A stretch of DNA of 64,000 nt from Actinoplanes sichuanensis (GCF_033097365.1 NZ_AP028461.1:5704001-5768000); one strand, 5' to 3'; counted from the stretch's first letter, positions 47,723 to 57,492 are shown. Notes: generated by a model not told the origin, from the letters alone. Made by a program: numbers and translations.

Positions 47723-49015
47723 TTGGCCACAAAGCTGCTCAAACGCGCCCTGGTGGCGTCGTTGGCCCTGCTCACCGCAGTCACCACCGGCCTGCTCGCC
47801 CACACCGTCCAGGCGACCGCCGCGGCACCGTTCAAGGTGCTCGCCTTCTACAACGGCACCTGGGACGCCGCGCACATCGACTTCGACAAAGAGGCCCGGG
47901 ACTGGTTCCCCCGGGCCGGCGCCCAGTACGGCTTCACCTGGGAGGCCACCACCGACTGGAGCCGACTGAGCGCCACCGGCCTGGCCGGATACCAGGTGAT
48001 CATGTTCCTGGACGACGGGCCGCCGGCCGAGCGCCGGGCCGCGTTCCAGACGTACATGCAGAACGGCGGCGGGTTCCTCGGGTTCCACGTGAGCGCGTTC
48101 ACCACCAGCGCGAGCTCCTGGAGCTGGTACTACAACACGTTCCTGGGCTCGGGGAACTTCGCCACCAACACGTGGGGGCCGACCGCCGAGACCCTGCGGA
48201 TCGACAACCGGAACCACCCGTCCACGGCCGGGCTGCCCGCCACCATCCAGTCGTCGGTCAGCGAGTGGTACTCGTGGAGCAACGACCTGCGCCAGAACCC
48301 GAACATCGACGTCCTGGCCTCGCTCGACGCGTCCACCTTCCCGGTCGGGACAGACCCGAACCAGCAGTGGCGCAGCGGCTACTACCCGATCCTGTGGACC
48401 AACAAGAACTACAAGATGCTGTACGCCAACTTCGGCCACAACGGCATGAACTACGAGACCAACACGCGGACGTCGTCGACGTTCGACAGCGCACAGCAGA
48501 ACCAGTGGCTGATCCAGGGTCTGCAGTGGCTGGGCGGCCAGAATCCGACCACCCCGCCGACCTCGCCTCCGCCCACCGACAGCCCGATCGACCCGGCCGC
48601 CTGGTACCCGGTCACCAACCGCAACAGCGGCAAGTGCCTCGACGCCCGCGCGGCCGGAACCGTCAACGGCACCGCCATCCAGCAGTACACCTGCAATGGC
48701 TCGAACGCGCAGCAGTACCAGTTCGCCAGTGCCGGCAACGGATACGTCCGGATCAACAACCGCGGCAACGCGACCCAGGTCCTCGACGTGACGGGCGTTT
48801 CCACGGCCGACAATGCCAAGATCCAGACTTGGGCGTACGGCGGTGGCACCAACCAGCAGTGGCAGCCCGTCGCCGAGGGCGGCGGTCACTACCACTTCGT
48901 CAACCGCAACAGCGGCAAGTGCCTGGACGTACCGGCCGCGAGCACGGCCGACAGCGTCCAGCTCGTCCAGTACACCTGCAACGGAACGGCCGCCCAGAGC
49001 TTCCGCCTGGGGTGA
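47723..49015 (+). CDS. Secreted ThuA-domain protein with ricin-B lectin domain
   Basis: 430 residues from TTG 47723 (GAGG eight bases upstream). A signal peptide (to about residue 34) is followed by a ThuA-like domain (KVLAFYNGTWDAAHIDFDKEARDWF through about 270), a Pro/Thr linker (PTTPPTSPPPTDSP) and a ricin-type beta-trefoil with QxW-type repeats (NRNSGKCLDARAAG, NRGNATQVLDVTG, NRNSGKCLDVPAAS). It binds and probably acts on sugars outside the cell, as do many actinobacterial trehalose-utilisation-like proteins. Confidence 0.85.
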   Translation: MATKLLKRALVASLALLTAVTTGLLAHTVQATAAAPFKVLAFYNGTWDAAHIDFDKEARDWFPRAGAQYGFTWEATTDWSRLSATGLAGYQVIMFLDDGPPAERRAAFQTYMQNGGGFLGFHVSAFTTSASSWSWYYNTFLGSGNFATNTWGPTAETLRIDNRNHPSTAGLPATIQSSVSEWYSWSNDLRQNPNIDVLASLDASTFPVGTDPNQQWRSGYYPILWTNKNYKMLYANFGHNGMNYETNTRTSSTFDSAQQNQWLIQGLQWLGGQNPTTPPTSPPPTDSPIDPAAWYPVTNRNSGKCLDARAAGTVNGTAIQQYTCNGSNAQQYQFASAGNGYVRINNRGNATQVLDVTGVSTADNAKIQTWAYGGGTNQQWQPVAEGGGHYHFVNRNSGKCLDVPAASTADSVQLVQYTCNGTAAQSFRLG

Positions 49016-49027
49016 CGACCGGTTCCT

Positions 49028-50101
49028 CTACCGCCCGGCTGTGCCGACTGGCACAGCCGGGCGCGCCAGTCGTGCCGACAGCCAGTCCAGGGCCGGGGCC
49101 TCCATCTGACGCCACGTCGCGTGGCTGTGCCCGCCGTGCGCCACCACCGCGGTCTCCACCGTCAGCGGCGGCCGGGCCGCCTCCACGACCTGCTGCGAGC
49201 CGAGGCGGGCGTTCTTCTCATCCGCGGCCCAGCCGATCCAGAGTGCGACGTCCGGTGCCGGCAGGTGACGCAGGCGCCAGGCGATGTCGTTCGTGGTGTT
49301 CTCACTCTGGTCGCCGACCTTGATGCCGGGCCCGGCCAGCCCGGAGAGGGCAGCGGCGGCCGAGTACCGGTCCGGGTGTTTGAGGGCGAGGTTCATCGCA
49401 CAGTACGCCCCGGCCGAGTATCCGATCAGTCCCCACGCCTCCCGCTCGCCACGTACCCGCAGGTGGGACAGCGCCCAGGCGGGCACGTCCCGCGTGACAT
49501 AGGTTTCGGCCTTCGGCCCGTCGGTGAGGTCGAGACACTCGGTGTCGAGCAGACGATCGGGTGTCTGATAGGGCAGGAGCACCACGGTCGGCGCCATCCG
49601 CCCGGCCGCGATCTCCCGGTCCAGGTGTCCGGCGATGTCGAGCCGGCGGGCCCAGGTCTCCGGTGTGCCCGGATAGCCGTGCAGCGCCTCGATCACCGGG
49701 AACGCGACCGTCTGCTGTGCCGGGTCGAAGTAGGCGGCGGGCAGGTACACCAGCATCGGCATGTGCATGCCGCTGGCCGGCCCCGGCACCTGATAGGTCA
49801 CCAGACGGCCCTGGCCCGGCTCGCTGTCGTGCGACTCCGGCGGGACGGTCTCGTCGAGGTCCGGCTCGTCGAGGCCGGGGCCGTCCGGGGTGGCACCGGC
49901 CAGCGAGTCCCAGCTCGGATACGCCTCGGTGAGCCGGTTGAGCTGCAGCGCCGCGGTACCGGCGAGACTCATCACGACGGCGAACGCCAGCAGGGCCCGC
50001 CAGACGATCCGCAGCCGGTCCCATGACAGGGCCAGCCCGGCGGTGAGGGCCAGGACGAGCAGCACCGCCAGGGTGATCGTCGCTGCCGAGTCGATGCTCA
50101 C
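49028..50101 (-). CDS. Membrane-anchored alpha/beta-hydrolase (esterase)
   Basis: 357 residues from GTG 50101 (GTGA overlap with the upstream gene). Two N-terminal helices and YPSWDSLAGATPD precede an esterase D-like domain: VIEALHGYPGTPETW (oxyanion), nucleophile in LIGYSAGAY, and His in VVAHGGHSHATW. The downstream partners suggest it acts on aminoacylated or other lipids at the outer membrane face. The neighbouring MprF homologue supports an aminoacyl-lipid hydrolase role, as known for Corynebacterium and Enterococcus systems. Confidence 0.78.
   Translation of the reverse strand: MSIDSAATITLAVLLVLALTAGLALSWDRLRIVWRALLAFAVVMSLAGTAALQLNRLTEAYPSWDSLAGATPDGPGLDEPDLDETVPPESHDSEPGQGRLVTYQVPGPASGMHMPMLVYLPAAYFDPAQQTVAFPVIEALHGYPGTPETWARRLDIAGHLDREIAAGRMAPTVVLLPYQTPDRLLDTECLDLTDGPKAETYVTRDVPAWALSHLRVRGEREAWGLIGYSAGAYCAMNLALKHPDRYSAAAALSGLAGPGIKVGDQSENTTNDIAWRLRHLPAPDVALWIGWAADEKNARLGSQQVVEAARPPLTVETAVVAHGGHSHATWRQMEAPALDWLSARLARPAVPVGTAGR
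49033..49062. terminator. Bidirectional terminator
   Basis: A perfect 13-bp stem GCCCGGCTGTGCC / GGCACAGCCGGGC with a 4-base loop lies between the convergent ThuA/ricin and esterase genes, overlapping the last codons of the latter. Confidence 0.8.
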
Positions 50102-50775
50102 GACGGCAACCGCATCGGAGCGGCCAGCGGCGGCGGTGACATCCGTACCGCCTCGTCGAAGTCGGCGAAGGCGGCGTGCGCCGGCCACGCGGTGGCGAGC
50201 TTCCGCCACGCCGGGGCCGCCACGACCGCGATGCCGTCGGTGGCTCGGGCGTCGCGGGACAGGACGGCGGACAACCCGGACAGGGTCGCCGCATCGGTCT
50301 TCCCGGTCGGCACCAGGACGACCGTCAGCACGCCGGTGGCCCGGGCGGCGGTGTGCTTGACGGCGGTCAGGGCGTCCTCGGTGGTGAGCACCACGACGAC
50401 CGGGAAACGCCGGTCCGGGAGCCGGGCGTAGTCGGACCCGGCGATCAGCGCAGGCGGTACGGCCAGGTGCCAGCCGGCGGCCTCCGGGGGCGACCAGACG
50501 ACCGTGCCGGCGTCCAGTGAGCGGTCGAGCCGCCCCGACTCGGTCGGCTCGGTCACCGTGGCGGCCGTCGCGTCACCGACGAGCGACCGCCAGGACGGGT
50601 AGAAGCTCTCGGCCCGGTTGGCGGTCAGCGCGATCGCGAGCACGGTCAGGACCTCGACCAGCACCAGGCCGGTGATCCGGGCCGGCATCCGGCGCCACAG
50701 CCGTACCGTGGCCACCGCCGCCGCGACAAGCAGGGACCAGGCGCTCAGGATCAGCGGCAATCCGGTCAGGCTCAC
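50098..50775 (-). CDS. Esterase-like paralogue, partial catalytic machinery
   Basis: 225 residues. Its N-terminal helices and the segment FYPSWRSLVGDAT match the preceding esterase (AYPSWDSLAGATP), so the two are tandem paralogues. The alpha/beta part is shorter and the GxSxG nucleophile is not evident. It is coupled by overlapping stop/start codons to both neighbours. It may be a regulatory or degenerate copy. Confidence 0.65.
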   Translation of the reverse strand: MSLTGLPLILSAWSLLVAAAVATVRLWRRMPARITGLVLVEVLTVLAIALTANRAESFYPSWRSLVGDATAATVTEPTESGRLDRSLDAGTVVWSPPEAAGWHLAVPPALIAGSDYARLPDRRFPVVVVLTTEDALTAVKHTAARATGVLTVVLVPTGKTDAATLSGLSAVLSRDARATDGIAVVAAPAWRKLATAWPAHAAFADFDEAVRMSPPPLAAPMRLPS

Positions 50776-52514
50776 GCGGCACCGGAGGGACGGCGGGAAC
50801 CCGGGCCGGGCAGGAAGGACTCCGCGGTCAGCGCGGCGATCGCGATCCGGGGCAGGTCACGTGCGGACGGGAAACACAGGAAACGCGGCTGCCAGTCCGG
50901 CTGGTACTTGGCGTTGGCCCGGTAGAGCGACTCGATCTGCCACAGCCGGGACGCGGCCCGCAGGATCCGCGACCAGAGCCGGATCACCGGCCCGGCGCCC
51001 AGCTCCTCGGCCCGGGCGAAGACCGACCGCAGCACGGCGAAGTTGAGGGAGATCCGGGCCACCCCCAGCCCGGCCGCGGCCTCGATCACCGAGACGACCA
51101 TCAGCTCGGTCAAGCCGTTCGGCGCGGTCCGGTCACCGCGCATCAGGTCCAGCGACAGTCCCCGCCGGCCCCACGGGACCAGTTGCAGCAGACCGCGCAG
51201 GGCACCGGCCTCGTCCCGGCAGAGCACCAGCACACACTCGCCGTCGGCCGGGTCGCCCAGCCGCGACAACGCCATCGAGAAGCCCCGCTCCACCTTGCCC
51301 TCGCGCAGCGCGGTGGCACAGGCCATCGCCTCGGTGAGAGTCTCCGCGGACAGGTCGCGCTGGCGGAGCACGGTGCACGTGTAGCCGGCCCGCCGGATCC
51401 GGGCCACCGCCTGCCGTACGCCACGCATCGGCCGGCCCTCCAGGGTGAAACCGGCGACCTCCACGATCGCCTCGTCACCCAGCTCGATCACGTCGAGGCC
51501 GGCCTTCTGGTAGGCGCGGCCACCGGCGGTACCGCAGGCCAGCACGGCCGGGGTCCAGCCGTGCGCGGCGCACTCGGCCAACCACTCGGCGATCGCCCGG
51601 GGCCACTCCGACCCCAGGCCGATCGGGTCGCCGGAGGCCAGGCTCACCCCGTTGACCACGCGGTACGCCACGGCGGCCCGACCCGAGGGCGCCCAGACCA
51701 GTTGCTTGTCCTGACGTAGGGCGAAGTAGCCGAGGGAGTCGCCGTCACCGTGCCGGTCCAGCATCTCGCGCAGGCGGACGTCCTCGTCGGCGGGCTCGCG
51801 CCGGGTGCCGGTGCTCGGCCGCAGGAGCAACAGCCCACCGGACGCGAACGCCAGCAGCCCGAACGCGCCGGTGGTGATCGACACGGTGAGGTCACCCAGC
51901 GGATAGACGAACCGGACCGGACCGGTGACCCCGATCAGACCGAGGGCGGCATGTTCGGCCCAGCTCCACACCCCGAAGTGGCCGTCCAGGTGGTTACCGC
52001 GCACCGCGATCTCGGCGAACCCGAGCACGAACCCGGCACCGAGGAACGTGGCGCACGCCCGCACGGCCCGCCACCGGTTGCGCGGATCGTCCGGAGCGGT
52101 GAACTCGTCGCGCTGCCACACCAGCACCACGACGATCGACCCGGCGATCAGGACCGGGACCAGGCCGCCCTTGACCAGGTGCAGGACGACACTGATCAAC
52201 GACAGGACGAGCGCCACCTGCCAGGCGCGGTGTTTGCCCCGGCGCAGCCCGGAACCGAGGTAGACCAGCAGCACGCCGATGACGGCGGACGCGATCCGGG
52301 CGGTGAGCAGCCCGGCGGTGGGCACCATGTCGGCGAGCAGTGTCACCCGCTGGTGGTGCCGTGGCGGGAGCACCGACATCACCGCGCCGACCGTGCCGAC
52401 GAACTGCACCAGCCGGGCGACCATCCGCCGTGACGACGGCGGGCGTGACCATCGAGCGGGTGCCTCCACCTCGCCCGACTGTTCCGCCCTGCTCGCTTGC
52501 CGTACCGATGACAT
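50772..52514 (-). CDS. MprF-like phosphatidylglycerol aminoacyltransferase
   Basis: 580 residues from ATG 52514 with GGGGAGAG upstream. An N-terminal block of about six to seven membrane helices is followed by a DUF2156 (tRNA-dependent aminoacyltransferase) domain (GYFALRQDKQLVWAPSGRAAVAYRVVNGVSLASGDPIG ... VERGFSMALSRLGDP). It uses aminoacyl-tRNA to modify phosphatidylglycerol and related lipids, lowering surface negative charge. It lacks the lysyl-tRNA synthetase part of LysX. It is the first gene of the three-gene operon. Confidence 0.83.
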   Translation of the reverse strand: MSSVRQASRAEQSGEVEAPARWSRPPSSRRMVARLVQFVGTVGAVMSVLPPRHHQRVTLLADMVPTAGLLTARIASAVIGVLLVYLGSGLRRGKHRAWQVALVLSLISVVLHLVKGGLVPVLIAGSIVVVLVWQRDEFTAPDDPRNRWRAVRACATFLGAGFVLGFAEIAVRGNHLDGHFGVWSWAEHAALGLIGVTGPVRFVYPLGDLTVSITTGAFGLLAFASGGLLLLRPSTGTRREPADEDVRLREMLDRHGDGDSLGYFALRQDKQLVWAPSGRAAVAYRVVNGVSLASGDPIGLGSEWPRAIAEWLAECAAHGWTPAVLACGTAGGRAYQKAGLDVIELGDEAIVEVAGFTLEGRPMRGVRQAVARIRRAGYTCTVLRQRDLSAETLTEAMACATALREGKVERGFSMALSRLGDPADGECVLVLCRDEAGALRGLLQLVPWGRRGLSLDLMRGDRTAPNGLTELMVVSVIEAAAGLGVARISLNFAVLRSVFARAEELGAGPVIRLWSRILRAASRLWQIESLYRANAKYQPDWQPRFLCFPSARDLPRIAIAALTAESFLPGPGSRRPSGAA

Positions 52515-52676
52515 TCGTCTCTCCCCGTCCCCCGCTGCATGCAGCATGCCCGCCTCGCGCAAGCCGAGAGGCCAAGCCATCCTGCCCGCCGACTCGTGGT
52601 CGCCAAGGGGCGCGACGGCATGCCAGCCGATCGGCGGGGATGATCCCGCCGACCGGCGTGGGACGCGCCGATGCGA

Positions 52677-52719
52677 ATCGGCGCGGGACTCCGGGGGTGT
52701 CCCGGTGTCCCGCGCCGAT
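52677..52719 (-). terminator. Terminator downstream of the FMN reductase
   Basis: A 13-bp stem (52677-52689 with 52707-52719) and a 17-base loop lie just past the stop of the FMN-reductase gene at 52735. Confidence 0.6.
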
Positions 52720-52734
52720 CGTCGGTGGTGGTGG

Positions 52735-53349
52735 TCAGAGGTTCTTCAGCAGGTCCTCGAAGTCCGCGGTCAGCGCGAACGGGTCGGTGACCACGGCGGG
52801 TTCGCGGCGTTCGACCTCGCGGGCGAGTTCGGCGGCGGCGCGGTCGATGCGGGCGCGCAGCGGGCCCTCGACCGAGTTCGCGCCCCAGTCGTCGCTGGCG
52901 GCGAAGACCGAGGTCGGGATGATCGCCGCGCGCAGGTAGGAGAAGAGCGGCCGCATGGCGTGTTCCAGGACCAGCGAGTGGCGGGCCGTGCCGGCCGTGG
53001 CGGCGAGCAGAACCGGCTTGTCGACCAGGGCGTCCTTGTCGAGGACGTCGAAGAACGACTTGAACAGTCCGCTGTAGCTCGCCGAGAACACCGGGGTGAC
53101 GGTGATCAGGGCGTCGGCCGCGGTGACCGCCTCCTGGGCCTGTTTGAGCGAGGTGCCGGGGAAGCCGGTGAGCATGTTGTCGGTGATCTCGTGGGCCAGG
53201 TCGCGCAGCTCGATGAACTGGACGTCGAGGGTGACGCCGAGCCGGGCGGCGGCGCCGGCCGCCGCCGCCGACAGCTGGTCGGCGAGCAGGCGGGTCGACG
53301 ACGGCTGGCTCAGGCCCGCGCTGATGACGACGAGCTTGCGCTGCTTCAT
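52735..53349 (-). CDS. NAD(P)H-dependent FMN reductase, partner of a luciferase-like monooxygenase
   Basis: 204 residues with a flavodoxin-like N-terminus (VVISAGLSQPSSTRLLADQL) and VTPVFSASYSGLFKSFFDVLD as the FMN-binding loop. It matches the CE1759-type reductases that supply reduced FMN to a partner luciferase-like monooxygenase. That partner is the adjacent upstream gene, overlapping by 4 bases. Confidence 0.85.
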   Translation of the reverse strand: MKQRKLVVISAGLSQPSSTRLLADQLSAAAAGAAARLGVTLDVQFIELRDLAHEITDNMLTGFPGTSLKQAQEAVTAADALITVTPVFSASYSGLFKSFFDVLDKDALVDKPVLLAATAGTARHSLVLEHAMRPLFSYLRAAIIPTSVFAASDDWGANSVEGPLRARIDRAAAELAREVERREPAVVTDPFALTADFEDLLKNL

Positions 53350-53876
53350 GCCTTCACTTCTTCCTTGGCGGCGTCGCGGGCGGCGAGCAGGGAGGCGTGG
53401 GTGGGTGCGTCCGGCACGTGGGCCGGCTTGCGGGCGGCGAACTCCTTGCGCAGTACCGGGACCACCTCGGAGCCGAGCAGGTCGAGCTGCTCGAGGACGG
53501 TCTTGACCGGCAGGCCGGCGTGGTCGAGCAGGAACAGCTGGCGCTGGTAGTCGCCGACGTACTCGCGGAAGCCGAGGGTCTTGTCGATGACCTGCTGCGG
53601 GCTGCCGACGGTCAGCGGCGTCTCGCGGGTGAAGTCCTCCAGCGACGGGCCGTGGCCGTAGACCGGGGCGTTGTCGAAGTAGGGGCGGAACTCCTTGACC
53701 GCGTCCTGGCTGTTCCTACGCATGAACACCTGCCCGCCGAGGCCGACGATGGCCTGGTCGGCCGAGCCGTGCCCGTAGTGCTCGAACCGCTGCCGGTAGA
53801 GCTGCACCATCCGCTGGGTGTGCGACGCCGGCCAGAAGATGTGGTTGGCGAAGAACCCGTCGGCGTACTTCATCAA
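53346..53876 (-). pseudogene. Luciferase-like monooxygenase (CE1758-type), 5'-truncated
   Basis: 176 residues beginning MKYADGFFANHIFWPASHTQRM, which aligns with the middle of the family (normally about 360 residues). The whole N-terminal half of the (beta/alpha)8 barrel, including flavin-contact regions, is absent. The available starts are a TTG and an ATG at the break. The break falls a few dozen bases from the low-GC operon, so the gene was probably cut when that block arrived. Function is lost or uncertain. Confidence 0.78.
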
Positions 53877-53929
53877 TCGTCACGGAGGAGACAGATCAAC
53901 CGATAGTCACCCATTTGCGGAACGGCGCA

Positions 53930-55081
53930 CTAGGTCCAGGTTCCCGGCGACCATTCTTTCACCGTCTCGGTGATCACCGATTCATCAAGATCTCGGATGG
54001 GGCCAAGGACTCGTTGTTCCGCGACCGCGTAGTCGATGCGATCGAACCCGGACTGATCAGCGTCCAGAACAACCGCCCAGAGCGGATGAAGTTTCGCGCC
54101 CTTGAAGACTTTTGTCTGAAACGAGTCGCAACCGTAGTTGATGGATCGAACGCCATTCTCAGCAGCAAAATCTATTGCCGCATAGTAGGTGAGGTTGAAA
54201 TAGAGAGCGGCCTCACGAGCAACGGTATAGTCAAAACCAACCGAGCGTGCATAGAGAACGTCTCGCGACCTAACAAAATGCGCGAACCCCACCATTTCAT
54301 CTCCGAGATAAGCGCAGAACACCCTATTCATTCCCACCGTGTTCTCCGCCTGCCTCCGAAAACGTTCCACCTCTTCGACCGGGTCGACCACGCGACCGTA
54401 CCGGTCAAGCAATGCCGCCGAGAGCCGGCCAATCTTCTGATAACAATCAGTAAGCGTGGCGACCTCCAACCGGCATCCGCTGCGGGCGAAGCGCTCCATA
54501 TCGTGACGCACTGACGCTCGCCTCTTCCGCGGCAGGCTGTCAACGTGTGACCGAAGTCCGCCGTCCGGCACGGTGACGATCGCCTCGGCGTCGACCACAA
54601 ACCTGCGGTCAGTTGGTTTTAGAGCCGACCCCAGCCTCTCCATCGCGGTATCCGGCAGGTACAGAATGGCGGCTACCGCATCGACCTCAGCGCGACGGCG
54701 GCGTATCTCTTCGACGATCGCCGACACGGCGGCACTACGCTCATCATCAGGTGTGGCATCGTTCGCCAGAATATCGGTCAGGTATCCTTCCCGACACCCC
54801 CCGAGCAGGACTGGCCGACGCTTCCCCTGCCACTGATCCCGCAATAGCCAATGAGGGTCATAATATCGCGGCACTTCATCAGCGAAAAAGTATGTGGGCA
54901 AGGCAGCGATCGTGGTTCTGCGCTGCTGCGCGACCAGATAACTTGCTTCCGCGTCACGATGGGTCTGCACATAGGCCAACCAGTGGTAACCCGAGAAGGC
55001 TGAACCCTGACCGGACACCGAAGCCCAGTCATCGATGCCGATCTCCCGAATGTCGCGGAACGTACTCAGCTTCAACGGCAC
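53930..55081 (-). CDS. GNAT-fold acyl/aminoacyl transferase (BioF2/FemAB-like)
   Basis: 383 residues from GTG 55081, overlapping the P450 stop. LPRKRRASVRHDMERFARSGCRLEV and the C-terminal GFAHFVRSRDVLYARSVGFDYTVAREAALYFNLTYYAAIDFAAENGVRSINYGCDSFQTKVFKG are those of the Acetyltransf_6/DUF482 and FemAB group, whose members use acyl-CoA or aminoacyl-tRNA. As last gene of the peptide operon it may append an acyl or amino-acid group to the product. Confidence 0.72.
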   Translation of the reverse strand: MPLKLSTFRDIREIGIDDWASVSGQGSAFSGYHWLAYVQTHRDAEASYLVAQQRRTTIAALPTYFFADEVPRYYDPHWLLRDQWQGKRRPVLLGGCREGYLTDILANDATPDDERSAAVSAIVEEIRRRRAEVDAVAAILYLPDTAMERLGSALKPTDRRFVVDAEAIVTVPDGGLRSHVDSLPRKRRASVRHDMERFARSGCRLEVATLTDCYQKIGRLSAALLDRYGRVVDPVEEVERFRRQAENTVGMNRVFCAYLGDEMVGFAHFVRSRDVLYARSVGFDYTVAREAALYFNLTYYAAIDFAAENGVRSINYGCDSFQTKVFKGAKLHPLWAVVLDADQSGFDRIDYAVAEQRVLGPIRDLDESVITETVKEWSPGTWT

Positions 55082-56298
55082 TTCTTTCCTTCCCCGCTGG
55101 GCATCATGGAATGCGTCATCACCGGCAGGTATGCGGGGCCGCGCAGGTACTGGGAGTCCATCCAGCGCACCGCTTCCTTGTCGACCTCCAGCAACGGGAA
55201 CCTGGCGATCAGGGCCTCCATCGCCACGGTGGCCTCCATCCGAGCCAGCCCGGTACCCGCACAGTGGTGGTCACCTGTACCGAAGGCAAGATGCCGGTTC
55301 GGGCGGCGGTCGAGGACGAGTCGATCTGGGTCGTGGAATCGGGCCGGGTCGCGGTTGGCGGAACCGAGAGCGAACAACAGAAGCTCCCCGGCCGGAACCT
55401 GGACGCCGTCTACCCTCACAGGCTCGTACGTGGCCCGGACGACGATACACGCCGGACCGTCGAATCGAAGGATCTCCTCGATGGCCGAGGGCATCAATTC
55501 CGGACGTGTTCGCAGAAGGTCGGCTTGTTCCGGGGCATCGGACAACGCCAGGACTCCGTTCCCCACGAGGGCCGCCGACGTCTCGATACCGGACAGGAAC
55601 AACAGCATGATGGTGGCGACCAACTGCTGATCTGTCAGCGTCTCGTCGGCTCCGGCGATGAGGCCAGTGAGAAAATCATCCGCGGGCTGCCGCCGGCGCC
55701 TGCTGATCCCGCCGATGATGCAGTCGGCCAAAGCGTCGAAGGCGGCGTCACCGATTGCCTGCGTGCCGGCGTCAACACCGGGTTCCAGTACTGCCCCGAT
55801 AGCATCCGACCACTGCAAGAGAGTCTGCGTTCCCGGGCTATCCAGCCCGAGAACGGATGCGACTGCTGCCACCGGGAAGGTACGGGCAAAGCCAGTCATC
55901 AGGTCGAATGAGCCGTCGGCCGGTGCTGCGTCAAGAAGATCCTCGGCGATCCGGCGCATCGGCTCCCGGAGGCTGGCGACGGCTTTGGGAGTGAAACCGG
56001 GCTGGACCAAGCGCCGCCACTGGCGGTGGATGGACGGCAGCCGACACTCGGTCCAAAGGTCCATATAGCGCTGAGACGCACTGCTCGGAACTCCCGGATC
56101 ACTCCCGTCGTTCAGGAGCCGGAGGTCTTTACCGGTTCGCGGGTCACGAAGGAGTTGTTCTGCCGCTGCGTGGGTCACCACGAGCCAGCCACCGGAGACT
56201 TCTCGATGCACGGGCCCGGCGTGGCGCAGTTCTTCCCATAGCGGGTAGGGATCCGAACGGAATTCCTTTCGACCGAAGTCGACTTGCCGAACTGCCAT
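55072..56298 (-). CDS. Cytochrome P450
   Basis: 408 residues. I-helix LLFLSGIETSAAL (about 232-244), ExxR E275-R278, and the heme loop FGTGDHHCAGTGLAR with C346 are all present. There is no membrane anchor, as usual for bacterial P450s. It lies in the peptide operon, so a hydroxylation or oxidative cross-link (for example at Tyr or Cys) of the precursor is plausible. Ferredoxin partners are not encoded nearby. Confidence 0.93.
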   Translation of the reverse strand: MAVRQVDFGRKEFRSDPYPLWEELRHAGPVHREVSGGWLVVTHAAAEQLLRDPRTGKDLRLLNDGSDPGVPSSASQRYMDLWTECRLPSIHRQWRRLVQPGFTPKAVASLREPMRRIAEDLLDAAPADGSFDLMTGFARTFPVAAVASVLGLDSPGTQTLLQWSDAIGAVLEPGVDAGTQAIGDAAFDALADCIIGGISRRRRQPADDFLTGLIAGADETLTDQQLVATIMLLFLSGIETSAALVGNGVLALSDAPEQADLLRTRPELMPSAIEEILRFDGPACIVVRATYEPVRVDGVQVPAGELLLFALGSANRDPARFHDPDRLVLDRRPNRHLAFGTGDHHCAGTGLARMEATVAMEALIARFPLLEVDKEAVRWMDSQYLRGPAYLPVMTHSMMPSGEGKKCR

Positions 56299-56334
56299 TG
56301 TCGTCCTTATCTGCCGCCGGCAGCGTCCACACTG

Positions 56335-57492
56335 TTATGGACGCCTCGTGGTGAGTCCACTAAAGGCGTCGCCTATCGAGTCCAGCGCTGAAGTTATCAG
56401 CTCCGGCGAATGGGCGAAACAAAGTCGAACACGGCGACCGGATTCATCGCCGAACGCCTCGCCGGCGGCCAGGTCCACACCGGCGCCCCCGAGTATCGCC
56501 GCGTGCACGTCGCTCGTGGCCGACAACGCTCCCTGTGACCGCAACCAGGCGAGATACGTTCCTTCGGGGGGCGTTCCCGTCAGAAGTGGTATCCGGTCAC
56601 CGAGTGCCCGGAAGACGAGATCCCGATTGACCACGAGGCGTGCATTCGTCTCTGCCAGCCACTGACCACCGCCATCCCACGCAGCTGCACTGGCAACCGC
56701 GCCGACGACAGCGGTGGTACCGGTCAATGAGGACGGCACCGCAGTCAGCCTCTGCATCAAGTCCGCCGACCCGGCGATGCACACCGCCGACTTCATCCCT
56801 GCCATGTTGAAGGCCTTGCTAGCTGACAGGACTGTGACCGTGCGCGCGGCGACGTTCTCGCCGGCGGCCAGAGCGAAGGGCACATGAAATGCCGGCGCGT
56901 ACACCACGTCCGCAAAGATTTCGTCGGAAACCACCGCGGTCTCTGTCGACTCGACCACCTCGGCAACCGTTTGCAGTTCGGTACGGGTGAACACTCGTCC
57001 GGTCGGGTTGTGCGGCGTATTGAGAATTACCAGACCGGGTCGATGCTGATCGATGATCGTCGCGAGGGCATCAGCGTCGAGGTGGTATCTGCCCTGCTCT
57101 TCCCATAATGACCATCGGATCAAGCGCCGTCCGAGTTCTTCGACCAGGCGAAACATGGGCGGGTAACCTGGCGACAGCACCACGACCGATTCACCTGGCT
57201 GGGTCAGCGCCATCACCGCACATGCGGTGGCGTGCAGCACTCCCGAGTACCAGCGGAACTGATCCTCGCCGGCCTGCCAACCGTACCGCTGCGATACCCA
57301 TCGTCGAATGCTATCGGTGGCGAATCCGAGATCTGCCGCATAGCTGAGATCATTACCGTGCAGATATTCGATGACCGCATCACGAATACATTCCGGCGGG
57401 GCGAATCCCATCTCGGCGAGCCAGAGGCCGATTGCGCCGGGGGCCGTCTCGACCGCGGCCAAAGAATGGCGGCGACTCTGATATGTGGGCAC
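56335..57492 (-). CDS. PLP-dependent aminotransferase or C-S lyase (class I/II, MalY/PatB-like)
   Basis: 385 residues. PLP lysine K226 (VLSASKAFNMAGMKSAV), NPTG 162-165, and D190 (VVSDEIFADV) are canonical. The subgroup with SASKAFNMAG matches MalY/PatB cystathionine beta-lyases and related aminotransferases. In this operon it could form or remove an amino or thiol group on an activated intermediate; the reaction cannot be told from the sequence. Confidence 0.85.
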   Translation of the reverse strand: MPTYQSRRHSLAAVETAPGAIGLWLAEMGFAPPECIRDAVIEYLHGNDLSYAADLGFATDSIRRWVSQRYGWQAGEDQFRWYSGVLHATACAVMALTQPGESVVVLSPGYPPMFRLVEELGRRLIRWSLWEEQGRYHLDADALATIIDQHRPGLVILNTPHNPTGRVFTRTELQTVAEVVESTETAVVSDEIFADVVYAPAFHVPFALAAGENVAARTVTVLSASKAFNMAGMKSAVCIAGSADLMQRLTAVPSSLTGTTAVVGAVASAAAWDGGGQWLAETNARLVVNRDLVFRALGDRIPLLTGTPPEGTYLAWLRSQGALSATSDVHAAILGGAGVDLAAGEAFGDESGRRVRLCFAHSPELITSALDSIGDAFSGLTTRRP

